From: Zea mays
Lineage: Eukaryota > Streptophyta > Magnoliopsida > Poales > Poaceae
NCBI RefSeq assembly: GCF_902167145.1
Contig: NC_050099.1
Span: 246,710,588-246,774,587 of the forward strand
Direction: 5' to 3'
DNA length: 64,000 nt
Shown here: in pieces, positions 37,989 through 49,990 of the stretch
Layout: each line of letters opens with the position of its first letter
Numbering within the stretch: position 1 is the first letter of the stretch
Notes under the pieces: generated by a model
Seen by the model: only the letters and a program-made list of their open reading frames with translations
Database searches by the model: none
What the model was told of the DNA's origin: nothing
Position numbers and translations under genes: made by a program

Positions 37989-39240
37989 TGAGAGCACCTA
38001 GAGGGGGGGTGAATAGGTGATCCTGTAAAAACTTGAAACTTAATACCACAAAACTTGATTAGGAGTTAGCACAAGAATGTCAAGTGGCTATATAAGAGTC
38101 TTTGCAAGACACGATAACCACAAGAAGATCAATCACAGATAGACACAGTGGTTTATCCCGTGGTTCGGCCAAGTTCAACACTTGCCTAGTCCACGTTGTG
38201 GCGTCCCAACGGACGAGGGTTGCAATCAACCCCTCTCAAGCGGTCCAAAGACCCACCTGAATACCACGGTATTTCTCTTCCTTTTACTATATCCCGTTTG
38301 CGAGGAATCTCCACAACTTGGAGTCTCTCGCCCTTACAAAAGATGATCACAAATGAGCACGGAAGTAAGGATGGGATGAGCAACACACACAAGTCCACAG
38401 CAATACGCACACACACACGGCCAAGACTTGAGCTCAGATGAATATCTCAAGTTCTCACTAGAACGGAGCTCAAATCACTAAGAATGTCAAACGAGTGCGC
38501 AAGAACGAAGTGTGAATGATCAAGAATGCTCAAAGTGTGCTTAGTGTCTTCCTCCATGCGTCTAGGGGTCCCTTTTATAGCCCCAAGGCAGCTAGGAGCC
38601 GTTGAGAGCATTCCAGGAAGGTAATTCTTGTCTTCTGTCGACTAGCGCACCGGACAGTCCAGTGCACCACCGGACACTGTCCGGTGCGGATTTCTTTCCT
38701 GTTTTGGCGCAGCCGACCGTTGGCGATTTGGAGCCGTTGGCGCACCGGACACTGTCCGGTGCACACCGGACAGTCCGGTGCCCCCTTCAGACCGTTGGCC
38801 CGGCCACGCGTCACGCGCGGATTGCGCGGCCGACCGTTGGCTCGGCCGACCGTTGGCTCACCGGACAGTCCGGTGAATTTTAGCCGTACGCCGCCGATGA
38901 ATTCCCGAGAGTGGCCTTTTCACCAGAGCCAGCCTGGCGCACCGGACATTGTCCGGTGCACCACCGGACAGTCTGGTGCACCACCGGACAGTCCGGTGCA
39001 CCCAGACTTAGCAGAGTCTTGGCTGCTCGAGCCAAGTCTTTTCCAATTGTCTTTTCTCTGATTCTAGCACTTAGACAAATATGTTAGTACACAAAAACTA
39101 ATGTACTAAGTCTAGAATCATACCTTTGTATTGATTTGCACTTTGTCCACCCTTTGGCATATACTCATTCCCTTAATGTGTGTTGGGCACTTAATCACCA
39201 AAATCTTATAGAAATGGCCCAAGGGCACATTTCCTTTTCA
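37989..39240 (-). repeat. Element B 5' LTR
   Basis: 1252 bp, pairs with 30460-31688. The minus-strand TATA box matches plus-strand cttttata near 38572-38579. Palindrome cluster at about 38645-39000, with one palindromic block arranged differently from the other LTR. Confidence 0.9.
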
Positions 39241-39245
39241 ATACC

Positions 39246-39808
39246 CCAACCACCCCACATTCAATGGCATCCAAGTTTTCCACCTTCAACACATTACAAG
39301 AGCTATAGGATTCAATTCTAGACACAACCAAAGAGATCAAATCCTCTCTCAAGTCCGGAATCACTCCAAATCAAATAGTGACTAGAGAGAGCGACATTTG
39401 TGTTCATTTGAGCTCTTGCGCTTGGATTGCTTCTTTGCTTTCTCATTCTTCTTGTGATCAACTCAATTGTAACCGAGGCAAGAGACACCAATTGTGTGGT
39501 GGTCCTTGCGGGAACTTTGTGTTCCGTTTGATTGAGAAGAGAAGCTCACTCGGTTTTAGTGACCGTTTGAGAGAGGGAAAGGGTTGAAAGAGACCCGGTC
39601 TTTGTGACCACCTCAACGGGGAGTAGGTTTGCAAGAACCGAACCTCGGTAAAACTAATCCTTGTCTCTCACGCTTTATTTGCTCATGATTTGTTTTTCGC
39701 CCTCTCTCTCGGACTCGTTTATATTTCTAACGCTAACTCGGCTTGTAGTTGTGCTTAAGTATATAAATTTCAGATTCGCCCTATTCACCCCCATCTAGGC
39801 GACTTTCA
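39246..39808 (+). repeat. Element A 3' LTR, right part
   Basis: Continues the LTR interrupted by element B (ATACC duplicate at 39241-39245) and matches 20310-20875 of the 5' LTR, ending ...CTTTCA at 39808. The five bases after it (CTGGC) would be A's target duplication; the partner copy is not in the window. Confidence 0.88.
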
Positions 39809-39889
39809 CTGGCGACAGAAGCAGATTCTTTCCCGCGTCGAGTCGGACGGTCCACGATGGCGTAGGGTCCTCCTCGTATGGCCTAGATC

Positions 39890-40256
39890 TCAGCCCATAC
39901 GAACCAAACCACAACATCGATCCCCAATCTTTTTTCCCGGTCCACGACAACTCATACCTCCTGATAACATGCTTCCTCTATTTTATCAGGTGGTTTCCAC
40001 CGTTGTAGTCCCAACCTATACTGACCAAACCCCGACATCCATCTCCAATCTTTTTTCTCGATCCACAACAGGTCATACCTCCTCATAACATGTTTCCTCT
40101 ATTTTATTGAGTGGTTTTCACTGTTCTAGTGCCAACCCATGCTGACCAAACCACGGCATAGATACCCAATCTTCCGTTTAGATCCACAACAGGTCAACAG
40201 CTCATACCTCCTTATGTTGATAACATGCTTCCTCTATTTTATACACTATTTTCCTC
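39890..40256. repeat. About three tandem copies of a ~121-bp unit
   Basis: Phrases such as aacatgcttcctctatttta and ctgaccaaacc recur with spacing of about 121-122 bases (for example ccaatctttt near 39920 and 40045, ccaatcttcc near 40165). Copies differ by a few percent and small indels. Non-coding. Confidence 0.75.
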
Positions 40257-40805
40257 CTTTTCACCCGCTATCCAAATGCCACATACGACCTCCTACTAGT
40301 GTTTTTTCCTACCATTTCCCAGATGCCCTAGTGAAGTTGACTATCACGGACCAAGCAACACACGCTGTGAGCCTGTGCGTGTGACCAACAGCACGAGAGG
40401 AGAGTGGCTTCCAGTCGAGTCTAGCTAAGCTAGTTCGATATCTAACCCTACCTGTAACTAACAACAGTCGAGTCAAGCTAAACTAGTTCGATATCTAACC
40501 CTACCTGTAACTAACAACATGAAAGGAGAGTGGCTTCCGGTTGACAAAACAATCACACACGTCTCTATGACATGGCAGGGGCGGATGACGACATCTGTCT
40601 ATATGGGGGATGGTTTACATTTTTGTTTGTACAGTTCAAAGTTTTAGTTTTTTTCCAAAATTTGACTTTTATATTTTTAAACGAATATTTCATTATTGTA
40701 TACTACCGAAAACGAGAAAACGTCGAAATTCAGTGAATCTCGAGCGAGATTTGTAACGTTGTGGTATTGTCTATCTATGGCATGGCAGTGGCGACATCTG
40801 TCTAT
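40257..40805. other. Intergenic sequence with a ~60-bp tandem duplication
   Basis: A block with agttcgatatctaaccctac and tgtaactaacaac occurs twice in tandem at about 40430-40520, flanked by two copies of gagagtggcttcc. No gene is recognised. Confidence 0.5.
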
Positions 40806-41082
40806 GGGGTGTTTGTTTTGGCATATTTCCAGCTTCTAGCCAAAGCTGTTGCGGACGGCCAAACGTCAGCTTTTCAGTCTGTTTTAATAAAAAAATCAGT
40901 GGAAACGTCAAAAATCAACGTGCATATAGAATAGGTCGAGCCAGTCACTTTCTAGATCTTAAACCCTATGGACCACTTTATATTACTCCGCACATAATCC
41001 CCACGATACTCAGATTTTTCTGACGGTTAGAGTCTCATTCTCAGAGAGACTCGTAAGAAAAAAGCCGAAACAAACATACTCC
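40806..41082. mobile_element. MITE with GGGGTGTTTGTTTTGGC-type inverted repeats
   Basis: The left end ggggtgtttgttttggc and the reverse complement of the right end (ggagtatgtttgtttcggc) are similar. The interior is non-coding. The target duplication is not clear, so superfamily and exact ends are uncertain. Confidence 0.5.
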
Positions 41083-41467
41083 ATATCAAACATTTGGGTC
41101 CTCTAAATAAAGTTTAGTGTGTGCCATGTTAGATGTTTGAATATCAATTATGAGTACTAAATATAATATAGGTTTAATAAACTTGTCTGGCTTTTCAGTC
41201 GTGTTTCGTCTATGTAATTAGTTTTTACAATTAAACTATACTCCCTCCATGCTGAAACAGAAGTCGTTCCTGAGGGGTAGCTGGAGATTAGCAAAGCAAG
41301 TCATTTTGGATGATATTACTCTATTTTGGACGGCTATATTCCCTCCAACTCTTGGTTTCCTACGCAGCACACCGCAAAAAAAAATGAACAAAGGGAATCC
41401 CTCGTGGCCCTGCCGCCATGAACGGTTTGCCATAACCAATCAAGACACATTGTTTTTGTGTCTATTA

Positions 41468-41824
41468 GGCTATCCGCAATCGTTACCCCTAAATTTTTTC
41501 CCCTATATCACTTTCCCCTCTATTTTCCCCCTTATTTTTTCATCTTCCGCAGCGGTTCCCCCTAAATACTCCCCTATACCCCACTACAACTATAAAATAT
41601 CATTTTCTATATCAACTATCAATTTTTTATCTACTAACAATTACTCGTGGACCCACAGCACAGTGTTTAGGGTGATGAACAGTGACACGCTAGATCTAGG
41701 GGGAGAGAGAAGGGTGCCGACGCGTAGGGGGTGCTGTAGGGGGCACCGCTGCGGCCGTAGGGTGCCCCCTACAGACGGCATGCAAGGGGAGGGGGATCGC
41801 TAGCGGTGACCGCTGCGCACAGCC
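41468..41824. mobile_element. Tourist-type MITE (PIF/Harbinger)
   Basis: 357 bp. The left end GGCTATCCGCAATCGTTACC and the right end's complement GGCTGTGCGCAGCGGTCACC form inverted repeats. A TTA target duplication flanks it (41465-41467 and 41825-41827). The interior has pyrimidine-rich then purine-rich halves and no coding. The TIR is shared with the element at 43605. Confidence 0.85.
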
Positions 41825-41947
41825 TTACACATCCACGGTGCTATTTAATATAGACAAACATGACAAATATCATCCTAATTAATCACTTTTTAGTATGCAT
41901 AATTATGTCCTAAACAATTTTTATTTTAATATAGAGAGTAATTAATA

Positions 41948-42027
41948 TTCCCTCCGTTTCTTTTTATTTGTCGCTGGATAGTGTAAAATTGCACTATCCA
42001 GCGACAAATAAAAAGAAATGGAGGGAG
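41948..42027. mobile_element. 80-bp hairpin Stowaway-like element
   Basis: Almost a perfect inverted repeat: the left arm begins ttccctccgtttctttttat, the right arm is its complement ending ggaggGAG, with arms of about 37 bp and a loop of a few bases. TA lies on both sides. The CTCCCTCC terminus is typical of Stowaway. It would form a strong hairpin in RNA or single-stranded DNA. Confidence 0.8.
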
Positions 42028-43604
42028 TATTGTATTTGTAGCTGTAATTATTATTTAAATATTGGATGTGACACACATTAACTTTTGTTCAGTGGATATC
42101 TATTCCTATCCATACCAGTATACCACACCACACCTTTGCATCCCGCCGGCGCCGAGCACCATTTTCCCCCCGCCCATCGTCACGTCAGCTCCATCGTGAT
42201 CGGTCACTGTGTCTCCGCCAAGGACAGGGACAGGCCACGCCTGCCGTGCTGCGGGAGGGGATCGGAGCGGCCTGGTGCTGGGGCAGGGGGGCAGTGACGT
42301 GCTTGCTGCGTTTTATTTATTTTATTTTATTATATTGGGGAACCAACCAAAGTACAGTACAGTATAGTAGTAGAAGAGAACCTGATGTGCCATCCATCCA
42401 TCCATCCATTTGGGTTCGGAGATCAGATGCCATCGCCTTTTTAATTGCCCTTTGGTTCGTCACCGTTCCACCGTCCATCCACGGATGCGCGATTGCGTGG
42501 TATCGTCGTCGTCGTCTTTTCTGCTAGCTGCTGCTGCTAGGAGCCTAGGAGCAGCTGGTTCACTGTGTAGGAGGGAATGGAATCGTCTCTCCCAAACGCC
42601 ACCCGCCCATCCATCCACTTGGCGGCTAGTCGGCTACACAGCCAAACGCACGCAGCCAGCCAAGTTGTGTGGTGTGGTGTGCTTGTGCTCCCGTCCCGCC
42701 CGACGAGACGAGAGGACGGCGGTCGACGAACGGTCAAAAGACACCCTTGCTCTGCCCGACCGATCAGCTGCCCCCCTCTCTCTCTCTCTCTGTGCCTGGA
42801 AAGGATAGGGATGCTCACGAAGCACAGGCACGCACCGGCCACCGGCCACCGCAGCGCAAGACGACGACACGGCACTGGCAGCAGAGCAGAACAGAGCAGA
42901 TGAGAGGCCGGGAGTCGGGAGGGGACAGCGTCGCCAGGTCGCGGGAGCAATAATGGCTCATGGCCGGAGCACTGCGCAGATGAGAGAGAGATAGAGAGAG
43001 AGACGGTCGAGGAGACCGGCCGGCCGGTCGCTGTCGTGTCCGGATGGCTCTGCCAGCGCCCGTGGGGTGGAGGACGCCACGCCAGGACGGTGGCCGGTGC
43101 CGTGGCCTCAGGTACCGGCACATGGCCGGCGCGAGCGAGCTGGCACCTGGCAGAGTGAAAGCGACCACCAGCCGGCAGGGCCGGTCCCTCCCTGCCCCCG
43201 ATCCAGTCCTGTCCAGCACTGCTTGCTTGCTTGCTTGGCGCGGGGGTGGGCGAATCAGAAAATGGTGAGCCCGCGCACGCTTCGGCTGCAGCGGCGGCCT
43301 GCGCTGCGGTAGAGACGAGATCGGGGTCGGAGTAGCACCTGGGCACAGTCGCGAGCCGTAAAAGATACGCTATACACATGCAGTCACACATGCAGTAAGA
43401 AAAGGGTGCAACGGCGGACGCTATCACCTGCGCTATTTTGCAGTCATACATCCAGAACTATACAGGTAGAGCTGTACGGGCATCAACGCTATAGCAATAA
43501 AATAAACCGGAAGGAGGTAGAGCTGTACGGGCATCAACTCTGCAGGTAGAGCTGCATGCATGGGTATGGTGTGTTGGTATAGACTTGAGTTTACAAGGTG
43601 CTAA
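42028..43604. other. GC-rich region without recognised gene
   Basis: From about 42120 to 43330 the DNA is GC-rich with CT- and GA-microsatellites (about 42776-42792, 42978-43003) and ccatccatcc repeats (about 42393). Overlapping frames of up to 304 codons exist on both strands, but they are low-complexity (Arg/Pro/Ser/Ala) and match no family I know. It could be the edge of a gene or a promoter island; nothing decides this. Confidence 0.3.
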
Positions 43605-43984
43605 GGCTATCCGCACTCATACAACTCTAAATTTCTACTCTAAATGGAATATCTTGTCCCTGTCAGCAAGATTCTCTACTCTATACCGTAATTCTTCGCA
43701 ATCATATTTACTCTATATCTCAACCCTATACCAACTACCACATATTATATCATTTATTTTCACCATCACCATAGCATATACAGCCACATCCCATGCCATC
43801 CAATCACGTCAGAGACAAAAAGGACAGCTTTAGAGTAAAAAGGGACGAACTCTACAGGTAGCGTTCATCGTGCCTTCCGTATGCTTTGCGTGGCTGGTAG
43901 GGTCATCCGCTGCAGCAGTTTTTTACTGGATGTGTAGCTGTATGTTCGTAGCGTTTTGTTTAGCGCACGTCACTGCGGACAGCC
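43605..43984. mobile_element. Second Tourist-type MITE, same TIR family
   Basis: 380 bp. The left end GGCTATCCGCACTCATACAA and the right end ...CACTGCGGACAGCC are inverted repeats; TAA duplicates flank it (43602-43604 and 43985-43987). The start is identical to the MITE at 41468 for eleven bases. Non-coding. Confidence 0.85.
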
Positions 43985-44116
43985 TAATGATGACTAATTG
44001 CATATGCAACATTAATTCTGAGGAAATACCTTAGGATATAAGACCAATATAGGGCTCTCCACTCCTCCTTATATAGTCCAAGACGTGGAGTTTATGTAGT
44101 CTTGATCGGATTACAT

Positions 44117-44414
44117 TAGATATGTTCAAAGGTCGGGTCGTGAGCCATTTATCATGGCCTGTACCCGACCCGTGCCTAGTGTCGAGTCGGGTCGGCCCGT
44201 GCCTCCATGTTTGACATGTCGAGTCGGGTTTTTTCGGGCTGGGTCAGGTTTTCAGCTTTGAGTCGGGTTTTGGGTCAAAAATCACAGCCCATACCCGGCT
44301 AGTGAATTATTGCGGGTCAAAAAATATGGCCCGTACACGCTCGTTGCATTGGTCGGGTCGGATCGGGCTAGTTTTTTTGGGCGAGGCGGGGCGGGTGGCC
44401 CATGATCAGGTCTA
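44117..44414. mobile_element. hAT-like MITE rich in GTCGGGTCGG motifs
   Basis: The left end TAGATATGTTCAAAGG and the complement of the right end (TAGACCTGATCATGGG) form imperfect inverted repeats. The flanks GATTACAT (44109-44116) and GCTTACAT (44415-44422) match at seven of eight bases, fitting an 8-bp hAT duplication. The interior repeats gggtcgggt-type words. Non-coding. Confidence 0.6.
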
Positions 44415-44465
44415 GCTTACATATGTATTTCCTTATTTGTTATAAAAAATCACCAAATAGGGTTG

Positions 44466-45700
44466 ATGTCATGGTTTCGAAAACGGGGGACAATAGATTT
44501 ATGTTCGGTGGGGTATGCTAGCGCAGACTCATTTCGAATGGTGAATCACTAGGACTCGAACGATGAACTTGGGACACAGAGTTATACTGGTCTAGACCAG
44601 AGGCCCGGAGCCATAGTCCAGTTTAGTGCTGATCGTAGTATTGCAATGAGATATGTTACAACTTTTGTGCCCATGTATAAGAAAAAGGAGAGCCTGCCCT
44701 TTTATAGCTCAACAATAGGACCTTACAGAGGCGACTTGTTCTCTACAGGTATGATGGCGATCTATTGCCCTGGTCTGACATAGTGCTCCTGACGAAGTTC
44801 GTAGGGTCATGTGTAGCGGTACTCATGGTATGGCGTATCATCTTGCACATTCGTCGTATGGAACCCTGTACAGAGTCCTCTGCTAACACCTTCGTGGTAG
44901 TGTGTGACGGGTCCCGTGGGTCAGCCCCCTATGGTGCGACAGTGCGTAGCACAGCCTCACCCTTCGTCATGGACATGCGTCACTTACCTGTATGCATAGG
45001 CATACACTGGTATGGTGCATCTATCGCGTCCCTTCCGGTATACGGTCACTGTAGAGGCTTCGACGCTGAGGTCCCTACGTCTGGGTTAACTGGCCCCATA
45101 CATCAGTGGGGGTTTACCTGGGACAGTATGTAACGATGTATCGTTTGATGTTCGACAGGAACCCTTTGACACTGTACCCGAGGCCCAGCCGTGGTTTGTT
45201 GATGACGCGAGCCTGTAGCATTGGGCCAACCCTTCTCTTATGCCGGTTAGATCGATACGGGACCTGGCTGCTTGCCCCACCTAGCGGGGTTGCTCGTCAA
45301 TAAGTTGGATGTTCACTCCGTCTCGCCTCATGAGTTTGCTCGACAAGGACTTGGTCATCTGCCTCGCCTCGCGAGGTTGCTCAACAGGGACTTAGTTGTC
45401 CACCCCGCCTCACGAGGTTGCTCGGCAAGGACTTAGTCGTCTGCTTCGTATCGCGAGGTTGTTCGACGAGGACTTGGTCGTCTGCTTCGTCTCGCGAGGT
45501 TGCTCGACAAGGACTTGTCGCGCCTCGCTTGCTCGATCAGGGACTTGGTCGTCTACTCCGCCTCGTGAGGGTGCTCGTCAAGGACTTGGCCGATGATCGT
45601 TTTAAGGGGTTTCTTGGGCTTTCTCTTGGCATTCCATTCCTGGGTGCCCAACAGTTGGTTTCTAACTACATCCACGGATGCATTATCTTCCAGGCATAAT
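44466..45700 (-). mobile_element. Worn Ty3/gypsy LTR remnant (minus orientation), boundaries approximate
   Basis: The left edge (tgtcatggtttcgaaaacgg) resembles the inner end of the element D LTR (tgtcggtgtttcgaccccgg). A minus-strand TATA box corresponds to plus-strand ccttttata near 44698-44706, placed as in the D LTR. The right edge and target duplication were not found. No internal coding domain is present. Confidence 0.5.
45300..45595. repeat. Degenerate ~42-47-bp tandem repeats in the gypsy LTR remnant
   Basis: Six to seven copies of a unit containing ttgctcgacaaggacttggt and cctcgcgagg, with variants. As in the element D family the repeat sits inside the LTR. Short frames here are artefacts of the array. 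Confidence 0.75.
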
Positions 45701-46311
45701 AATTAGGATTGGACCTTACCAGACCTTAGCTAATGATTAAATCATTAAAATATCGAACCAGAGCCTAATTTTAGTTCACTTAAAAGACCACTCTTGTATT
45801 TGAATCGATAAAAATCACTGGTTCAACAAGGCGGTTTTTTAATAAGACTAGTGATTGTTAAATTTTATGCAAACCTATCATTGTCATACGATACCCTAGT
45901 ACCAAGGGTGCCAGAGAGAATTAGAGGGGCATATGCCTAGGATTGCTGCAATAGAGCGGTGAAATGGAAGTACACACATGTTCTATATAGATAGGTTTAG
46001 ATTGTCGGGATGTAATACGCTACATCATCTATGTGGCAGATATGTAGCTGCAAGTATGAACAGAGCTTACATACTCAAACGATAAATGAGCTAGCAAGTG
46101 AAACTAAGAGCGTAAAGAGTGCGAACTTAGGTGCCATGATTTGAACGCAAGTGCAAGGAGTGTAGGCGGCGGCGGCGGCAGCAGCCCGTTTCTATGTTGC
46201 TCTATTCTTTTCTTTTAAAGCACAAGAGGGTAGAGAGTAACATCCTTATCAAATGGTGGGCCCCACCTAAAGAGGTCCAGTTACTCCTATTTTGTCATAG
46301 TTATTATAGTC
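45701..46311. other. Intergenic sequence, nothing recognised
   Basis: AT-rich with a short ggc triplet run near 46168. No frame or terminal repeat was recognised. Confidence 0.4.
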
Positions 46312-47107
46312 CAGGGCCGGTCCTGAGATTTTAGCGACCCGGGGCGAAACCAAAATTTGGGGCCTTTAAAGCTTCATCTATAATTTTTTTACTTTCTTCT
46401 AAGTACATCGACAATTTTTTTAGATGATAAAAAACTCAAATATATCAAAATAAATTCAAATATGTTTACATATTACCTCAAAAATTTCTTCTAACATTTC
46501 TTGATGCGAAGTCGTTGATAATAGTGTTGCTATCAACCTTGTCCAATAATTTTTCTCAATACATAAAGTGGCCAATCCGTTGAGCCGTTCTTGAGACATT
46601 GTTGACCTTAAATAGTTCTTCAACAATTTCAACTTTGAAAAGCTTCTCTCAGCTGATGCAACAGTTACAAGCACAATAAATAATATCCGGTAAGCGATTG
46701 AAATCATTGGATACGAATCCATTTGCCGAACATACTCAAAGATCTCCATAGAAGACATTGGACTTTCAGGTAAACTTAGCAGTTGAAGCCGTGACCTGTG
46801 CTGTGATTCCGTGAACAGGCAGCACAACGGGCCTGGGACCGGTAAGAAGATGGCAAGGGCGGCAAGCGCAGGGCACAATCGCGCAAGAGCAAGGCTTTCG
46901 CGTGCGTTTTGCGGCGGTGATTAGGGATTTTTTTATTCCAATTACCGTGGTGTCGAGACAGTTTAATCGACATGGACCTAATTAGATTAATTTTACCTAG
47001 ACCTGGCCATAATACGTATATACACTGTATGTATACCTGGGTTGGGCCCCTGAAATTTTGGGGCCCGGTGCAGCCGCTCCAGTTGCCCGCCCTCAGGACC
47101 GGCCCTG
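46312..47107 (-). mobile_element. hAT transposon, internally deleted
   Basis: The element begins CAGGGCCGGTCCTGAG and ends in its exact complement CTCAGGACCGGCCCTG (16-bp perfect inverted repeats). Perfect 8-bp duplications TTATAGTC flank it (46304-46311 and 47108-47115). At 796 bp it is far too short for a full transposase and keeps only the last part of the gene on the minus strand. Confidence 0.93.
46456..46878 (-). pseudogene. hAT transposase C-terminal dimerisation domain fragment
   Basis: The frame includes YRILFIVLVTVASAERSFSK and LKLLKNYLRSTMSQERLNGL, the hATC dimerisation domain of the hAT subgroup related to TTF/ZMYM-type transposases. The catalytic core and zinc finger are absent. 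The first ~45 residues of the frame look unrelated and probably reflect the deletion junction. It lies inside an element with perfect TIRs and target duplication, so it may still be mobilised in trans. Confidence 0.85.
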
Positions 47108-47159
47108 TTATAGTCTCGTTTGAAATGGCTCGATCTAATAGTTAACTGGCTAATGCATT

Positions 47160-47303
47160 AGGTTGAGCCAGGTAATGAACTAATTGTTAGCTAGCTAGGT
47201 TGAGCCAGGTAATGAACTAATTGTTAGCTAGCTAGGCTGAGCCAGGTAATGAACTAATTGTTAGCTAGCTAGGCTGAGCCAAGTAATGAACTAATTGTTA
47301 GCT
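47160..47303. repeat. 37-bp tandem repeat, four copies
   Basis: The unit starts aggttgagccaggtaatgaa and ends gttagctagct; three complete copies plus one of 33 bases. Copies differ by one or two bases. Non-coding minisatellite just right of the hAT element. Confidence 0.9.
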
Positions 47304-49240
47304 GTAAGATAAAACAAGCCAGGCAAACGAATTATAATTTAGAACAGAGTATTAAATTTAGATGTGCTAGGCTCTCTTTTAAAAAAAAGATAGTTTCAAG
47401 AAAAAAATAGGAAGCTAGCTAAAATTAACTGATGTGTTAACCACTTACTATTGGGTGCAAACAGACTGAAGGCTTACAGCTTGTTCGCTGCGGCTTGCTG
47501 CGGCTGCAATCCGGCTGCGGCTGCGGCTTCTACAGTATTTTTCTCTCTATGGATTGCAGCTGCAGCAGTCCAAACAGCTGCAACAGTGTCGGCTTGTAGC
47601 CAGCCGAACACGCCCTTAGCATTGCCAATAGTATAACATTTCATTTATCATACAGTTTGAAACCAAATGCCTACAGTTGTTTGTCAGGCGGCAAATAAGC
47701 TCTGGCTACACACCATTAGCTTGGCATCAAACAGAACAAATGCTGGGTTGTTAATCTTATACCAGGTAATAATTCTACAAGAACCCAAACAAGTACGCTG
47801 CCTGCAGCCTACTTGGCCTAGAAAACAACTCTGAAATTGTCGCAGAGTTCGCCACCTCGCACTGCCTGCCAACAGCGTCGTACTAGAGTGCAGTACACGA
47901 AAAAGAAAAACCCTGATCTGATTACGCGCAGCATAAAAAGTGTCCCCGCACCAAAAAAAAACCTGATTACGCGCAGCATAAAAAGTGTCCACAGGACAGG
48001 ATAGCTAGGCATCTGAACCACTCCAGAACTTTCTTTTATATATAAACCGTACCACAGGCTACCAGTATTCGTCCATCCACTACAGGCAGCAGGATACCCT
48101 GTCAAAGCAGGGGGGGTGCAAGCTGCCAAGTAGTATAAATCCTTCTCAGCCATGCCGGAATCAAAGCTAAATCTTTTTAGATCTGCTGGGCTTAACGCTT
48201 AAGCAGACCACAGCCAGCTTAGATGCGAGTGCGTCTCTGTTCTCAAAGCAGCTAGAACATGATGAGTGCTAAATTTTTCTCCTCAAAAGCGGTTAGAACA
48301 TGACTATATTGGCAGATGCTGATTGCTGCGGCATGAGGCCCAGATTAGTGCGTACTTCCTGCTCCTTGGCAGGACGAATCAGACGAAGGATGACAATTAG
48401 TGGTACTAATACGGATTATTAGCAGGAGCAGGGCCAATGGCACACATGGTTTGAGAAAAACAGGTAGCAGCAGGGGGGACTGACACCAGTGTCACCCACA
48501 TTCCCACGCCCCGCAGCAGCAGAAAAGCTTTCCTCCTTTCTCTGTGTTGCACAGAAACAAATCACTCGCTGGAAAGCATCATGCCATCATCATTATCATC
48601 ATCACCACATCCATCCACAACAAAACAACAGGCAGACGTGTAGTTGTGTACTACTGGTAGGTGCCAGCAATTCCATTCCGTACCAAACAACGGGCCGTGT
48701 GATCTAACCAACCACCCACCGCAATATCACAAGAACCGCCCGTGCGTTGCGCATAATCAAATCAAATCGAGCGGTAGTGGTGAAGGCATATGTGGTAACC
48801 AAATCAAGCACAAGCAGGCAGGATTATAATCTGGGAGAATAATCATCTCATCTCCTTCCTCAGTCTGGTGGAACAAACCACAAAAAAAGAAAAAAGCAGA
48901 TTCGACTTCCCCTCGGCAACACAGGACCAAATCATCTCTTAAAACCTTAACGACGACGACGAACAACGACCAAGCACACACCATGATAACTTAACTTAAC
49001 TTGAGAGTTCTTCTACGAACCGAACGAAATCTGAAAACGGCGGACGGGATCCTCTTACGCATGAGAGGAAAGAGGCAGCGGGCACTCGTGCCCGGATCGG
49101 CAAAACTAAAGCGGTACTCCGACACACAGCGAGAGGGGGGTGTTTTTTAAGCGAGATCTAGAAGGGGGCGGCGCCATCAGACCAGCAGGTGGTGGAGCGA
49201 TCCGATCTGATCTGGCTGGACGGACGGACGCGGACACACC
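47304..49240. other. 3' flank of the cold-shock protein gene; no other gene recognised
   Basis: The nearest 300-1000 bases presumably contain the 3' UTR of the minus-strand cold-shock gene; its poly(A) site could not be fixed. 47470-47620 is rich in gctgcggctgc words and may be a degenerate MITE ending near cgaacacgccc. At 47925-47990 gattacgcgcagcataaaaa with its tail gtgtcc occurs twice. A cat/tca microsatellite lies near 48580-48605. Confidence 0.4.
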
Positions 49241-49990
49241 TCACGTGGGGCAGTCGCGGGCGATGTGGCCGGCCTCGCCGCAGTTGTAGCAGGAGCGGTC
49301 GCCGCCACCCCCGCCGCCGCCGCCGAACCTCCCTCCGCCACCGCCGCCACCGCTGGGGCAGTCCCTGGCCATGTGGCCGGCCTGGCCGCAGTTGTAGCAG
49401 CCGCCTCCACCGCCGCCGCCGCCACCGCCGTAGCCGCCGCCGCCGCTGGAGCAGTCCCTGGCCATGTGGCCAGGCTCGCCACACTTGAAGCAGCCACCGC
49501 CGCCGCCGCCTCCTCCTCCGTAGCCGCCGCCGCCGTAGCCGCCTCCGCCGTAGCCGCCTCCGCCGTCGGCGCTAGGGCAGTCCCTTGCCATGTGGCCGGG
49601 CTCGCCGCACTTGTAGCACGCGCCGGGACCGCCCCCGCCGCCGGATCTCCGGCCGCCGCCCCAGCTACCACCGTAGCTGCGACCGCCGCCGCCAGATCCG
49701 CCACCGCCGCGGGAGCCGTAGCCGCCGCCGCCTCCTCCTCCGCCTCCGCCGCCCCTGACGAAGGATCCGTCGGGGCCGGTCACGTCGACGGCCTTAGTGC
49801 GGCCGTCGTCACCCTCCGAGACGGAAAACTCCACCTCCTCGCCCTCCGCGAGCGAGCGGAAGCCCTCCGACTTGATCGACGACTGGTGCACGAAGAGATC
49901 TTCGCTGCCGTCCTCGGGGGAGATGAACCCGAAGCCCTTGGTGTCGTTGAACCACTTCACCGTCCCCCGCTGTCTCGCCGCCGCCGCCAT
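49241..49990 (-). CDS. Glycine-rich cold shock domain protein with four CCHC zinc knuckles
   Basis: An intact, intronless 249-residue frame. Residues 6-75 are a cold shock domain with RNP1 KGFGFI (18-23) and RNP2 DLFVHQSSI (31-39), which bind single-stranded RNA or DNA. The rest is glycine-rich with CX2CX4HX4C knuckles at 125-138, 167-180, 198-211 and 234-247. This is the layout of plant cold shock proteins such as wheat WCSP1 and Arabidopsis CSP1/CSP3, nucleic-acid chaperones that melt RNA secondary structure and support cold and stress tolerance; such proteins occur in nucleus and cytoplasm. The start is well placed (gccATGgcg on the coding strand, after a leader of about 90 bases) and the stop follows the last knuckle. 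It is the one complete host gene here. Identity to a named maize locus cannot be fixed from this window. Confidence 0.95.
   Translation of the reverse strand: MAAAARQRGTVKWFNDTKGFGFISPEDGSEDLFVHQSSIKSEGFRSLAEGEEVEFSVSEGDDGRTKAVDVTGPDGSFVRGGGGGGGGGGGYGSRGGGGSGGGGRSYGGSWGGGRRSGGGGGPGACYKCGEPGHMARDCPSADGGGGYGGGGYGGGGYGGGGGGGGGCFKCGEPGHMARDCSSGGGGYGGGGGGGGGGCYNCGQAGHMARDCPSGGGGGGGRFGGGGGGGGDRSCYNCGEAGHIARDCPT

Larger units (their letters stand above)
30460..39240 (-). mobile_element. Copia element B (Sirevirus lineage), minus strand, full length but defective
   Basis: The 8781-bp element is bounded by TGAGAG... and ...TTTTCA, with perfect 5-bp duplications ATACC at 30455-30459 and 39241-39245. 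It has two LTRs of about 1.23-1.25 kb, a primer site next to the right LTR, and gag and pol on the minus strand. It sits in the 3' LTR of element A just downstream of that LTR's TATA box. Multiple stops, frameshifts and a deletion in reverse transcriptase make it non-autonomous. Confidence 0.92.
19849..39808 (+). mobile_element. Copia element A (Sirevirus lineage), plus strand, host to nested insertions
   Basis: Layout: 5' LTR (first ~145 bases missing at the CACTA insertion), Met-tRNA primer site, gag, a stop, pol in the order integrase, reverse transcriptase, RNase H, multiple polypurine tracts, 3' LTR. Two solo gypsy LTRs and the whole of element B lie inside. After removing them, element and LTR lengths are consistent: the 3' LTR sums to about 1170 bp and the 5' LTR plus the missing part to about 1171 bp. 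The Sirevirus/Opie-Ji affiliation follows from primer site, repeated polypurine tracts and LTR palindromes. Nonsense changes and insertions make it defective. Confidence 0.9.
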